Notes under the pieces: model-generated
The model's input: only the letters and a program-made list of their open reading frames with translations
Told to the model about the DNA's origin: nothing
The model's database searches: none
Origin: Balneolaceae bacterium
Lineage (GTDB): Bacteria > Bacteroidota > Rhodothermia > Balneolales > Balneolaceae
NCBI GenBank assembly: GCA_007123985.1
Contig: SLGA01000310.1
Span: 1 to 6,817 of the forward strand
Length of the DNA: 6,817 nt
Direction of reading: 5' to 3'
Program-made: the position numbers and the translations under genes
Shown: piece by piece, positions 1-6,817 of the stretch
How the letters are laid out: each line of letters starts with the position of its first letter
Position numbering within the stretch: position 1 is the stretch's first letter

Positions 1-1126
1 AGAGAAGAGTGTCATTCAGTTCGTAATCAGGCGAGATGTATCTTCCGCCAAGTCGAATCGGTGCATTCGGAATCCATGTTGCCCCACCAATTGGTATGGT
101 TGCATTTTCATCATCGGTAATATCATCGATCAGCTGCTGAACGGCGGGAGGTTCTGCGGGAAACTCCTCAAACCACATGTTCGATTCAAGTTCGATGGTG
201 CCGTCGTTGCCGAGTACCTGCACCTGCATACCGTTGTGCTTATTACTGGTGATGCAATCGTACGTGAAATGAATACCGTTGGGATATTTAAAAATCAGGC
301 CAAAATTATCGTACACTTCACGGCCATCATCAAAATGATTGATGCTTCCTGCTCCCATCACCGAAACGGGAACTTCACCCAGTACCCAGTTGGCCACCTG
401 AAAATGGTGTGAACCAAGCTCTGTGAGCATCCCGGCCGAAAATTCATCATAAAACCGCCAGTTTCGCTGCCTGTCGAGAGCCGTCCCACGGCCACCTGTG
501 TCATCATAAAAAACCCATGGAGTGTTCCGGTGCCACCAACCTCGGAGCATTGTAATAGGACCGATATCCCCTCGTTCAATTTTTTCCATCGCCTGCAGGT
601 AAACAGGATTGAACAAGCGCTGATGTCCTATCAACATCACCTTTTCGGTTTCAAGGTGGGCGTCGTACATCGCTTTCACATCATCGATGGTACGTGCCAT
701 TGCCTTTTCACAGAATACGTGTATACCGGCCCTCATACACTCAATGGTCTGGTGGGCATGTTCATGCAAAGGCGTGGCAATTACAACCGCATCAAGTTCT
801 GTTTTTTCAATCATTTCCCGAAAATCGTGGTATGCAGCAGCTTCACCGTTTGTTACCTCTATAGCACGCTCATAATGTGGTTCATAATTATCGCACACTG
901 CGGCTATTTCAAGATTCATTCTGTTTTTTAACTCCTGCAAATTGTAGAGTAGTGTGAGCCCGCGGGAGCCGACCCCAATCACCCCTACACGTACCCTGTC
1001 GGATGCCCCCCGGCCATACGGAGCGGGATTATTAAATACAGAAAACCACGGCATGGCGGAGGCCATTACGGTTGAGCCGGCCATGGCAGCTGTCATTTCA
1101 AGGAATTTTTTTCGATTGAGAAACAT
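1..1126 (-). CDS. Exported-type Gfo/Idh/MocA family oxidoreductase, 3' end missing
   Basis: An uninterrupted reading frame runs from an ATG at 1126 through the left edge of the window: 375 codons are visible and the C-terminus is missing. The family uses NAD(P) to oxidise or reduce sugars, cyclitols and related compounds. Residues 1-24 look like a Tat-type signal: N4-R-K-K-F-L-E, a weakly hydrophobic stretch, and an ASA cleavage site at 22-24. The twin arginine is R-K rather than R-R. The Rossmann domain follows, with VGVIGVGSRG (47-56) as the dinucleotide loop and an aspartate in VCDN (77-80). The usual EKP catalytic motif appears as CEKAMA (139-144). TELGSHH (235-241) is the second active-site motif, typical of the signal-bearing branch of the family. 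It lies 25 bp after the apbE-like gene on the same strand, so it is probably the last visible gene of that operon. Family and start are well supported; the substrate is unknown. Confidence 0.9.
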   Translation of the reverse strand, partial: MFLNRKKFLEMTAAMAGSTVMASAMPWFSVFNNPAPYGRGASDRVRVGVIGVGSRGLTLLYNLQELKNRMNLEIAAVCDNYEPHYERAIEVTNGEAAAYHDFREMIEKTELDAVVIATPLHEHAHQTIECMRAGIHVFCEKAMARTIDDVKAMYDAHLETEKVMLIGHQRLFNPVYLQAMEKIERGDIGPITMLRGWWHRNTPWVFYDDTGGRGTALDRQRNWRFYDEFSAGMLTELGSHHFQVANWVLGEVPVSVMGAGSINHFDDGREVYDNFGLIFKYPNGIHFTYDCITSNKHNGMQVQVLGNDGTIELESNMWFEEFPAEPPAVQQLIDDITDDENATIPIGGATWIPNAPIRLGGRYISPDYELNDTLL

Positions 1127-1151
1127 ATATTTATGGATTGTTATACATAGG

Positions 1152-2096
1152 TTAAACTGAAATTTCTTCGGTAATTTCGCTCTTTTCGTACCGGCAGATT
1201 ACAGGACGACCACTGCTGTAATCTGCTTTAATTGCCGTAACGTCTTCATATAAATTAATTACTCCTGTTATCTCATCGTCATCCATCGATAGAAAAGCGG
1301 TTGAGAGCATTTCGGCAAGCACCGGTGATTTTGCCGATACAGATACCACCATCTGATTTGAATCGATTTCACCTGTTTTAGGATTGATGATGTGTGAGTG
1401 ATTTTTGAGGGATCCGTTGTCATCCAGGTAAAAATTACTGCTTGTAGATACCGATCCTCCCGAAACCAGAAATTCTCCGGCAGCTTTTCCCGGATCTGAA
1501 TAGTTATTCATGCCAATTTTCCAGGGTCCGCCGGCAGGATGATCTCCATAGGCTAACACTGAGCTCTCACCAAAACTTGCGAATGCACTTTGAACAGAAC
1601 TTTTATCAAGAATGCCGTTCACTTTTTCAAGTGCATACCCTTTACCAAAACCACCAAGATCAATTTCGAGCATATGGCTGGAAAATCGAACTACCGATTT
1701 CTCCTCATCCAGATGAACCTTATCGAATCCCAGCAGATCTTTCAAATCGTAGAAAAGCCGGTCGGGCACGAAAGCTCCGGTCATTTTTTGCTGATATTCG
1801 TAAAGCTGCCGAAGTGTAGGGTCGAATGCACCACCGGTTATTTCGTGGCAAAATTTGCACGCTTTCAGGATGTCAAAGAGTTCATCATCTACTACTGCAC
1901 TATGGCGTTTCGCCGCGATGTTTAATCTGTAAATATCACTTTGAGGTAAAAAGCGGCTTAGTTTTTTTTCAACACGATTCACCTGATTTTTCATTTTTTG
2001 AAAAATCCTGAACCCATATTCTTCATCAACGCCCGGCAACATTATATGAAACCGGGTTCCCATGGAATAAAAACTATGATGTAGTGTCTTGCTCAT
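1152..2096 (-). CDS. apbE: ApbE family FAD:protein FMN transferase (atypical, no signal peptide)
   Basis: This 314-residue protein has the ApbE fold landmarks in order: SMGTRFHI (11-18), LSRFLPQSDIYRLN (46-59), TGGAFDPTL (87-95), DLGGFGKGYALEKV (146-159), FGESSVLAYG (175-184), SGGSVSTSSNF (212-222), HIINPKTG (235-242) and AEMLSTAF (261-268). Characterised members move FMN from FAD onto a Thr/Ser of target flavoproteins such as NqrB/NqrC, RnfG or FMN_bind-domain proteins, using Mg2+. Most bacterial ApbEs are lipoproteins or periplasmic; this one has neither a signal peptide nor a lipobox Cys, so it should be cytosolic. The Mg-binding DxxxT motif of the family is E262xxxT266 here, and HIIDP is HIINP. 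GGAG lies only one base before the ATG, too close for a classical Shine-Dalgarno; the MGTRF methionine is a poorer start because it would trim the first strand. It lies between two dehydrogenase genes in an apparent operon. The family call is firm; activity and target are not established. Confidence 0.88.
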   Translation of the reverse strand: MSKTLHHSFYSMGTRFHIMLPGVDEEYGFRIFQKMKNQVNRVEKKLSRFLPQSDIYRLNIAAKRHSAVVDDELFDILKACKFCHEITGGAFDPTLRQLYEYQQKMTGAFVPDRLFYDLKDLLGFDKVHLDEEKSVVRFSSHMLEIDLGGFGKGYALEKVNGILDKSSVQSAFASFGESSVLAYGDHPAGGPWKIGMNNYSDPGKAAGEFLVSGGSVSTSSNFYLDDNGSLKNHSHIINPKTGEIDSNQMVVSVSAKSPVLAEMLSTAFLSMDDDEITGVINLYEDVTAIKADYSSGRPVICRYEKSEITEEISV

Positions 2097-2139
2097 TCTC
2101 CAATCTATAATTTTCAGAGCATTTTATCATGGTTAACCG

Positions 2140-3174
2140 TTAACTTTTCACTTTAGCAGGTACTACCACTCGTTTTTCCCGGGCTGCCAAGTAGATTGCT
2201 TCCACAATAGCCAGTGATTTCAGGCTTTCATACCCGTTTACTGAAGGTTCGCTGTTCGTCAAAATTGCGTCCGCAATCTGCTTATACTGTCGTCGGTGGT
2301 TTTCGTAACCAAGCCCGGCAAGCGGACTTTGTGCACCGGCTGATTCCGCTTTTTGATCGAGGTTGTCACTACTTCCATCACATATTAAAAAATGATTTCC
2401 TTTAAGTATAGCAGTACCTTTTTCTCCGTTCACTTCGATGATACGTGGCTGTGCCGGGGTGATGGATGTGGATGCTTCAAAAACTCCGAGTGCACCGTTT
2501 TTAAACTTTAAAACGGCCGCAGCGTTATCTTCCGCTTCCATACCGGTGTGCGTGAGAGTAGCTGTAGCGGCAAAAACTTCTACCACATCACCAAAGAGCC
2601 ATTGAATAAGATCTATGGTGTGGATTGACTGATTGATTACCGCCCCACCGCCATCCAGTGCAAATGTACCGCGCCATGACGACTCCGAATAATACTTCTG
2701 GTCACGATACCATTTCACAGCTCCCCGGATGAATAAAGGAGTGCCGATTTTATCTGAATCAAGCGCGGTTTTTAATTTTTGAACCTCATCTGAAAAACGG
2801 TTCTGATAAATTACGGCAAGCTTAACGTTATGCTCTTCACAAATTTGAATGAGCTCCTTCCCTTTTTCAACTGTTATTTCAATTGGTTTTTCAATAATCA
2901 AATGTTTTCCGGCCCCGGCGGCTTTGCGTCCAAGATCGAGGTGTGTACCCGTTGGTGTACAAATTGCTACGGCATCAAGGTCAGGTTGCGCAAGAAATTG
3001 GTTTATTTGTGAAAATGCCGGCACGTCAAACAATTTCCTGAAATTTGAAAGGTTTTGCTCACTACGGCTGAATACAGAGTGGAGTTCTGCATTTGGCAAA
3101 GACTTTATAGCACGCGCGTGGGTTGCAGCGATATTTCCAAGTCCTGCTATGCCAATTTTAAGTCTCTTTTCCAT
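2140..3174 (-). CDS. Cytosolic Gfo/Idh/MocA family NAD(P)-dependent oxidoreductase
   Basis: A 344-residue protein, normal length for the family. Counting from the ATG at 3174, it opens with an N-terminal Rossmann domain (IGIAGLGNIA at 7-16) and has CTPTGTH near 72-78, EKP at 95-97 with the likely catalytic lysine at 96, and NQSIHTIDL at 181-189. The C-terminal alpha/beta domain ends near 330. In the second motif Asn181 and His185 take the place of the Asp and His of inositol dehydrogenases. This NxxxH form occurs in sugar and nucleotide-sugar dehydrogenase branches such as the WlbA type. There is no signal peptide, so it acts in the cytosol. The frame can extend four codons to a GTG at 3186 (348 residues). 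I prefer the ATG because it is the commoner codon and places the glycine loop at the usual distance from the N-terminus; neither start has a clear Shine-Dalgarno. It is the first gene of the minus-strand operon, 43 bp before the apbE-like gene. The exact substrate is unknown. Confidence 0.92.
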   Translation of the reverse strand: MEKRLKIGIAGLGNIAATHARAIKSLPNAELHSVFSRSEQNLSNFRKLFDVPAFSQINQFLAQPDLDAVAICTPTGTHLDLGRKAAGAGKHLIIEKPIEITVEKGKELIQICEEHNVKLAVIYQNRFSDEVQKLKTALDSDKIGTPLFIRGAVKWYRDQKYYSESSWRGTFALDGGGAVINQSIHTIDLIQWLFGDVVEVFAATATLTHTGMEAEDNAAAVLKFKNGALGVFEASTSITPAQPRIIEVNGEKGTAILKGNHFLICDGSSDNLDQKAESAGAQSPLAGLGYENHRRQYKQIADAILTNSEPSVNGYESLKSLAIVEAIYLAAREKRVVVPAKVKS

Positions 3175-3300
3175 AAGGCTATTCACTTTTCTGTTTTTTT
3201 TACCCTCAGCAACTTAGCGAATTTCATTCTATAAATGCGTTTACATTCATTTTTTTGATACTTTAGTGGCTCAGAAAATTAATAAATCATCACAGTTCTC
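3175..3300. promoter_or_regulatory. Divergent intergenic region, probable promoters for both operons
   Basis: This 126-bp AT-rich spacer lies between the start of the minus-strand dehydrogenase operon and the start of the plus-strand metallophosphoesterase, so it should hold both promoters. On the plus strand TTGATA (3255-3260) is followed 19 bases later by TAATAA (3280-3285), a weak sigma-70-like pair with a long spacer. No clear Bacteroidota-type TTTG/TAnnTTTG promoter is visible on either strand. A T8 run (3193-3200) lies just upstream of the minus-strand start. The regulatory role follows from gene orientation; the individual boxes are uncertain. Confidence 0.45.
3232..3245 (-). promoter_or_regulatory. 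Candidate LacI-family (cre-like) operator
   Basis: On the minus strand this reads TGTAAACGCATTTA, matching the cre consensus TGWAARCGYTWNCW at 12 of 14 positions and including the half-site TGTAAACG common in LacI-family operators. It lies about 58 bp upstream of the ATG of the first dehydrogenase. That is a plausible place to control a sugar-oxidoreductase operon. No regulator gene is in the window, CcpA itself is a Firmicutes protein, and the right half is a poor inverted copy, so chance in AT-rich DNA is a real alternative. Confidence 0.2.
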
Positions 3301-4491
3301 ATGCCCTGGTCATTACGGATGGTAACGTACGCTGCCATCATTCTCCTTGTAATTTTTATCTACTTCAGTGTTCGATATTTTAAAAGTATTCAGTTGGGGG
3401 GCTATAAAAACAAATGGTTGTTCAAAATTCTCTATGCAGCTGCAGGTGTAGTCTTTTTTGCCTATCCGGTTCTTGGGCAACTACAATTTCGAATAACCGG
3501 ATCTTTTGACAGAACAGGTTGGCCTGATTCCTTAATTTATCTCTTTTGGTACGGTCTTATTTTTATGGGGGTGATGCTTAACTGGCTGATTCTACATGAT
3601 ATTCTGGCTCCGCTTGCAAAACGTTTATCATCTGTTTCTGCAAAAAAAATTAACAAAATATTTGCCAGGGGGTTTCTCATCATCACGCTGTGCACCTGTT
3701 TCTACACAGCCGCTAAACTGGTTTGGGACACCAACCGAATCACTACAGAAATAATTAGCTATACGATTCCCGATGCAGATTTCTCTTTTGACCCGATGAC
3801 GATTGTTCACATTTCTGATCTCCATGCTGACCGATTTACAGGTGAAAAAAAAATGAGGCGCTACATCAACAAAATAAACAGTTTCAATCCCGATCTTGTG
3901 CTCTTTGGGGGAGATTTAATTACGTCAGGCACTGAATATATAACAGCTGGAGCTGATGCTCTTGCTGAAATTGACGCAACATACGGTACATGGTTTGTTA
4001 TCGGCGATCACGATTACTGGACAGATACAGAGAGAATTATACGTGAGCTAAAAGAACGGGATATTTACACACTCGATAATCAAAACAGCTGGATGAACCA
4101 TGGAGAATTGTCAATCAAACTCACGGGCATTACCGAACTGTACAGTGCACAAATTGACCCTGATTCTCTAACAGCTCTTCTTCAGGATACCAAAAATGAA
4201 GATTTGCACATTATCTTTAGTCACCAGGCGTCAGACAGGCTCATAGAACAATCACTTAAACATAACGTGCACCAGCTGTACGGAGCCCATACCCATGGCG
4301 GGCAACTTCGAATCCCCATATTCTTCTATCCGGTAACTGCTGCACGTGCAGAAAGCCGATATGTGAACGGCCACTGGATGCTTGGTAACATGCTCTTAAA
4401 TGTAAACAACGGACTTGGGTTTACTCTCACCCCCATTCGTTACAATGCGCCGGCGCAGGTGTCCGTAATCACTGTAAAGCCGTACAATTAA
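3301..4491 (+). CDS. Membrane-anchored calcineurin-like metallophosphoesterase (YkuE/YaeI-like)
   Basis: This 396-residue protein has four predicted membrane helices (about 8-26, 40-60, 77-99 and 120-142) followed by a metallophosphoesterase domain from about residue 165 to the end. The two-metal motifs are in order: SDLH (172-175), GGDL (203-206), GDHD (235-238), SHQ (307-309) and AHTHGGQ (329-335). The layout resembles YkuE/YaeI-type enzymes, which act at the membrane and in E. coli YaeI have been linked to hydrolysis of lipid A precursors; that specificity cannot be assumed here. Two motifs differ from the usual forms: GNHD is GDHD, replacing a metal-binding Asn with Asp at 236, and GHTH is AHTH. 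The ATG at 3301 is the first start before helix 1; M7 at 3319 is an alternative and neither has a Shine-Dalgarno. The catalytic side of the membrane cannot be fixed from the sequence. The cupin gene follows 14 bp later. Confidence 0.92.
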   Translation: MPWSLRMVTYAAIILLVIFIYFSVRYFKSIQLGGYKNKWLFKILYAAAGVVFFAYPVLGQLQFRITGSFDRTGWPDSLIYLFWYGLIFMGVMLNWLILHDILAPLAKRLSSVSAKKINKIFARGFLIITLCTCFYTAAKLVWDTNRITTEIISYTIPDADFSFDPMTIVHISDLHADRFTGEKKMRRYINKINSFNPDLVLFGGDLITSGTEYITAGADALAEIDATYGTWFVIGDHDYWTDTERIIRELKERDIYTLDNQNSWMNHGELSIKLTGITELYSAQIDPDSLTALLQDTKNEDLHIIFSHQASDRLIEQSLKHNVHQLYGAHTHGGQLRIPIFFYPVTAARAESRYVNGHWMLGNMLLNVNNGLGFTLTPIRYNAPAQVSVITVKPYN

Positions 4492-4505
4492 AAGATCCAT
4501 TACAC

Positions 4506-4970
4506 ATGAACCACAGCCAACCAACCGGCCAGGAAATGAATGAGCTTCTTGAAAAAATCCAGGTGTTTATTAAGCCCCATCTCCATCATTTTGGCTCTGA
4601 AAGAAATACCTTCGCACAAATAGATAAACGCGAGAAGATGTATGGCGGAGAAGGTGTAGTCTATCTGCTTCAGATGTTCGAAAAAGATGAACTTGTAAAC
4701 AACCGGATTGGTGCATACATGATTTTGCCCGAGAAAGGCAACAGTGCCGGGTTTCATACTCATGGAACACGTAATGAGCAGGAACTCTATGTTGTGGTTC
4801 ACGGAGAAGGCATCTATTTTGAAAAAGAGACTTGGGAAGCACCACAAAAATCTATCGTTATTCAAAAGGGTTCTGTCACATCTATTCGGGGTGAAGGGTA
4901 CCATTCAGTGAAAAACAGAGGAGAAGATCCGTTGATTATTTTCGTAATTACCACCAACGAAACTGAATAG
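4506..4970 (+). CDS. Small single-domain cupin protein
   Basis: A 154-residue protein with one cupin barrel in its C-terminal two thirds. Motif 1 is FHTHGTRNEQELYVVVHGEG (83-102): His84, His86 and Glu93 are the likely metal ligands, and Gly100 falls at the E-x6-G position. The spacing from His86 to the glutamate is a little longer than the textbook pattern. Motif 2 is GEGYHSVKN (129-137), with His133 as the fourth ligand and Asn137 conserved. The N-terminal 45 residues are polar and partly helical (QEMNELLEKIQVF). There is no signal peptide, so it is cytosolic. Cupins of this type bind a metal and may be dioxygenases, isomerases or small-molecule binding proteins; nothing here selects among these. 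The gene starts 14 bp after the metallophosphoesterase stop and is probably co-transcribed with it. An internal ATG at 4536 (M11), preceded by CAGGAA, is an alternative start. The fold is well supported; the function is unknown. Confidence 0.85.
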   Translation: MNHSQPTGQEMNELLEKIQVFIKPHLHHFGSERNTFAQIDKREKMYGGEGVVYLLQMFEKDELVNNRIGAYMILPEKGNSAGFHTHGTRNEQELYVVVHGEGIYFEKETWEAPQKSIVIQKGSVTSIRGEGYHSVKNRGEDPLIIFVITTNETE

Positions 4971-5008
4971 ATTAACTATTAAAATGTACTAGCATTTACT
5001 AAATCGTA

Positions 5009-5368
5009 ATGGCACAAAATCAATCCAAAGTAAAGGCTTATAAAAACAATCAACAGCAAAAAAATGCTAATCCTGAAACCTCTTCTGAAAAACAACTAAA
5101 AGGCATTGAAAAAAAAGCCGACAGCTTGATTACAATCGCAATGAAGATTGGTTTGGCAGTAGTTATGGCATCCTTCTTGGCGGGCATCATTTCAGGCATT
5201 CTGGAAGCTTCCTTAGAAATTGAAATTGAGTATTTATCACTTGAGTTCATTCTGATTACCCTGCCCCAGGTTGCCCTATTTACATACATTCTATTAAAGT
5301 TATTCTCATATTTCGGCCTGTTCGAGCACCCCGGAAACAGCAGTTCAGGCAGAGCAAAAAAAGGGTAA
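5009..5368 (+). CDS. Hypothetical two-helix membrane protein
   Basis: I do not recognise this 119-residue protein. Residues 1-38 are hydrophilic and rich in Lys, Gln and Asn. Two hydrophobic helices follow (about 39-64 and 79-102), joined by a short acidic loop (LEASLEIEIEYLS, 65-77). The tail (105-119) is short, Ser/Gly-containing and basic. With Lys-rich ends on both sides, the positive-inside rule places both termini in the cytoplasm and the acidic loop outside. I see no catalytic motif, lipobox or cleavable signal. It starts 38 bp after the cupin gene, with an AT-rich leader and no Shine-Dalgarno, so it could be the third gene of that unit. The clean membrane pattern, non-overlapping position and strand shared with its neighbours support a real gene. 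Confidence 0.7.
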   Translation: MAQNQSKVKAYKNNQQQKNANPETSSEKQLKGIEKKADSLITIAMKIGLAVVMASFLAGIISGILEASLEIEIEYLSLEFILITLPQVALFTYILLKLFSYFGLFEHPGNSSSGRAKKG

Positions 5369-5388
5369 AACTCTTCACATTAGAGACT

Positions 5389-5411
5389 CACTTTTATTAC
5401 TTTAATAAGTG
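5389..5411. repeat. Imperfect inverted repeat after the membrane-protein gene
   Basis: CACTTTTATTA (5389-5399) pairs with TAATAAGTG (5403-5411) as a nine-base-pair stem, CACTT plus ATTA, with a two-base TT bulge and a CTT loop. It begins 20 bp after the stop of the two-helix membrane protein and upstream of dnaB. The stem is AT-rich and no T-run follows it, so it is not a standard intrinsic terminator. It could be a weak 3'-end hairpin, an operator, or chance. Confidence 0.25.
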
Positions 5412-5424
5412 CAGAACCACAGCT

Positions 5425-5453
5425 TTGAAATTTGTTTTGGTTCAGCATAAATT
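5425..5453 (+). promoter_or_regulatory. Possible sigma-70-type promoter for dnaB
   Basis: TTGAAA (5425-5430, five of six matches to TTGACA) is followed after 17 bases by TAAATT (5448-5453, four of six matches to TATAAT). This would give a short leader of roughly 25 bases before the dnaB ATG. The 115-bp gap, wider than the other plus-strand gaps, fits an independent promoter. In this AT-rich spacer such matches arise easily by chance, and members of this group may prefer other promoter sequences. Confidence 0.3.
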
Positions 5454-5483
5454 CAATTTTTTCAAGGTTAATCACGATTTTGC

Positions 5484-6817
<1,334 letters not shown>

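Noticed and set aside
530..931. 133-residue plus-strand open frame opposite the truncated oxidoreductase
   Set aside because: It lies antisense to a reading frame with clear family motifs, and its translation is Phe/Cys/His-rich with no domain signal. It is a shadow frame.
2131..2146. GGTTAACC palindrome and doubled GTTAAC between the first dehydrogenase and the apbE-like gene
   Set aside because: It overlaps the TAA stop at 2140-2142, is very short, has no T-tract, and lies within a probable operon. Too little to call a terminator or operator.
1..3174. A recent duplication giving the two Gfo/Idh/MocA genes
   Set aside because: The two proteins share only the family fold. Their active-site motifs (EKP/NQSIH versus EKA/ELGSHH), N-termini and loop sequences differ throughout, so they are distant subfamilies.
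4500..4904. 134-residue minus-strand open frame opposite the cupin
   Set aside because: The plus-strand frame here has complete cupin motifs and correct operon spacing; the antisense frame has no recognisable pattern.

Overview
The window looks like chromosomal DNA from a member of the Bacteroidota/Rhodothermota/Balneolota group. Four observations suggest this: mid-to-low GC, A/T-rich start-codon leaders with almost no Shine-Dalgarno sequences, an exported-type Gfo/Idh/MocA oxidoreductase of a kind common in those phyla, and a DnaB N-terminus (GRVPPQAVEVEEAVLGAML) that I associate with Rhodothermales/Balneolales. This placement is an inference from residue patterns, not from a search.

Minus strand, 1-3174: three closely spaced genes that read as one operon, transcribed from 3174 towards 1. 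First is a cytosolic Gfo/Idh/MocA dehydrogenase (2140-3174). After 43 bp comes an ApbE-family FAD:protein FMN transferase with no signal peptide (1152-2096). After 25 bp comes a second Gfo/Idh/MocA oxidoreductase with a Tat-like signal sequence (start at 1126), which runs off the left edge of the window. The two dehydrogenases belong to different subfamilies: EKP with NxxxH in the first, EKA with ELGSHH in the second. They probably act on sugars or sugar derivatives, but the substrate cannot be read from the sequence. No ApbE substrate domain is visible here.

A divergent intergenic region (3175-3300) separates this operon from the plus-strand genes. It holds a LacI-family (cre-like) operator candidate.

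Plus strand, 3301-5368: a four-helix membrane-anchored calcineurin-like metallophosphoesterase (3301-4491), a small single-domain cupin only 14 bp downstream (4506-4970), and a 119-residue two-helix membrane protein of unknown function (5009-5368). The first two are probably co-transcribed.

Plus strand, 5484-6817: the replicative DNA helicase dnaB, cut off by the right edge, preceded by a 115-bp spacer with an imperfect inverted repeat and a possible promoter. It is an ordinary housekeeping gene with all visible helicase motifs and no intein at the usual insertion sites present in the window.

I see no RNA genes, CRISPR array, insertion sequence, integrase, attachment site or origin. Most of the window is ordinary. 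The points most worth a second look are the ApbE gene placed between two dehydrogenases, and the altered active-site motifs in the ApbE, the exported oxidoreductase and the metallophosphoesterase.
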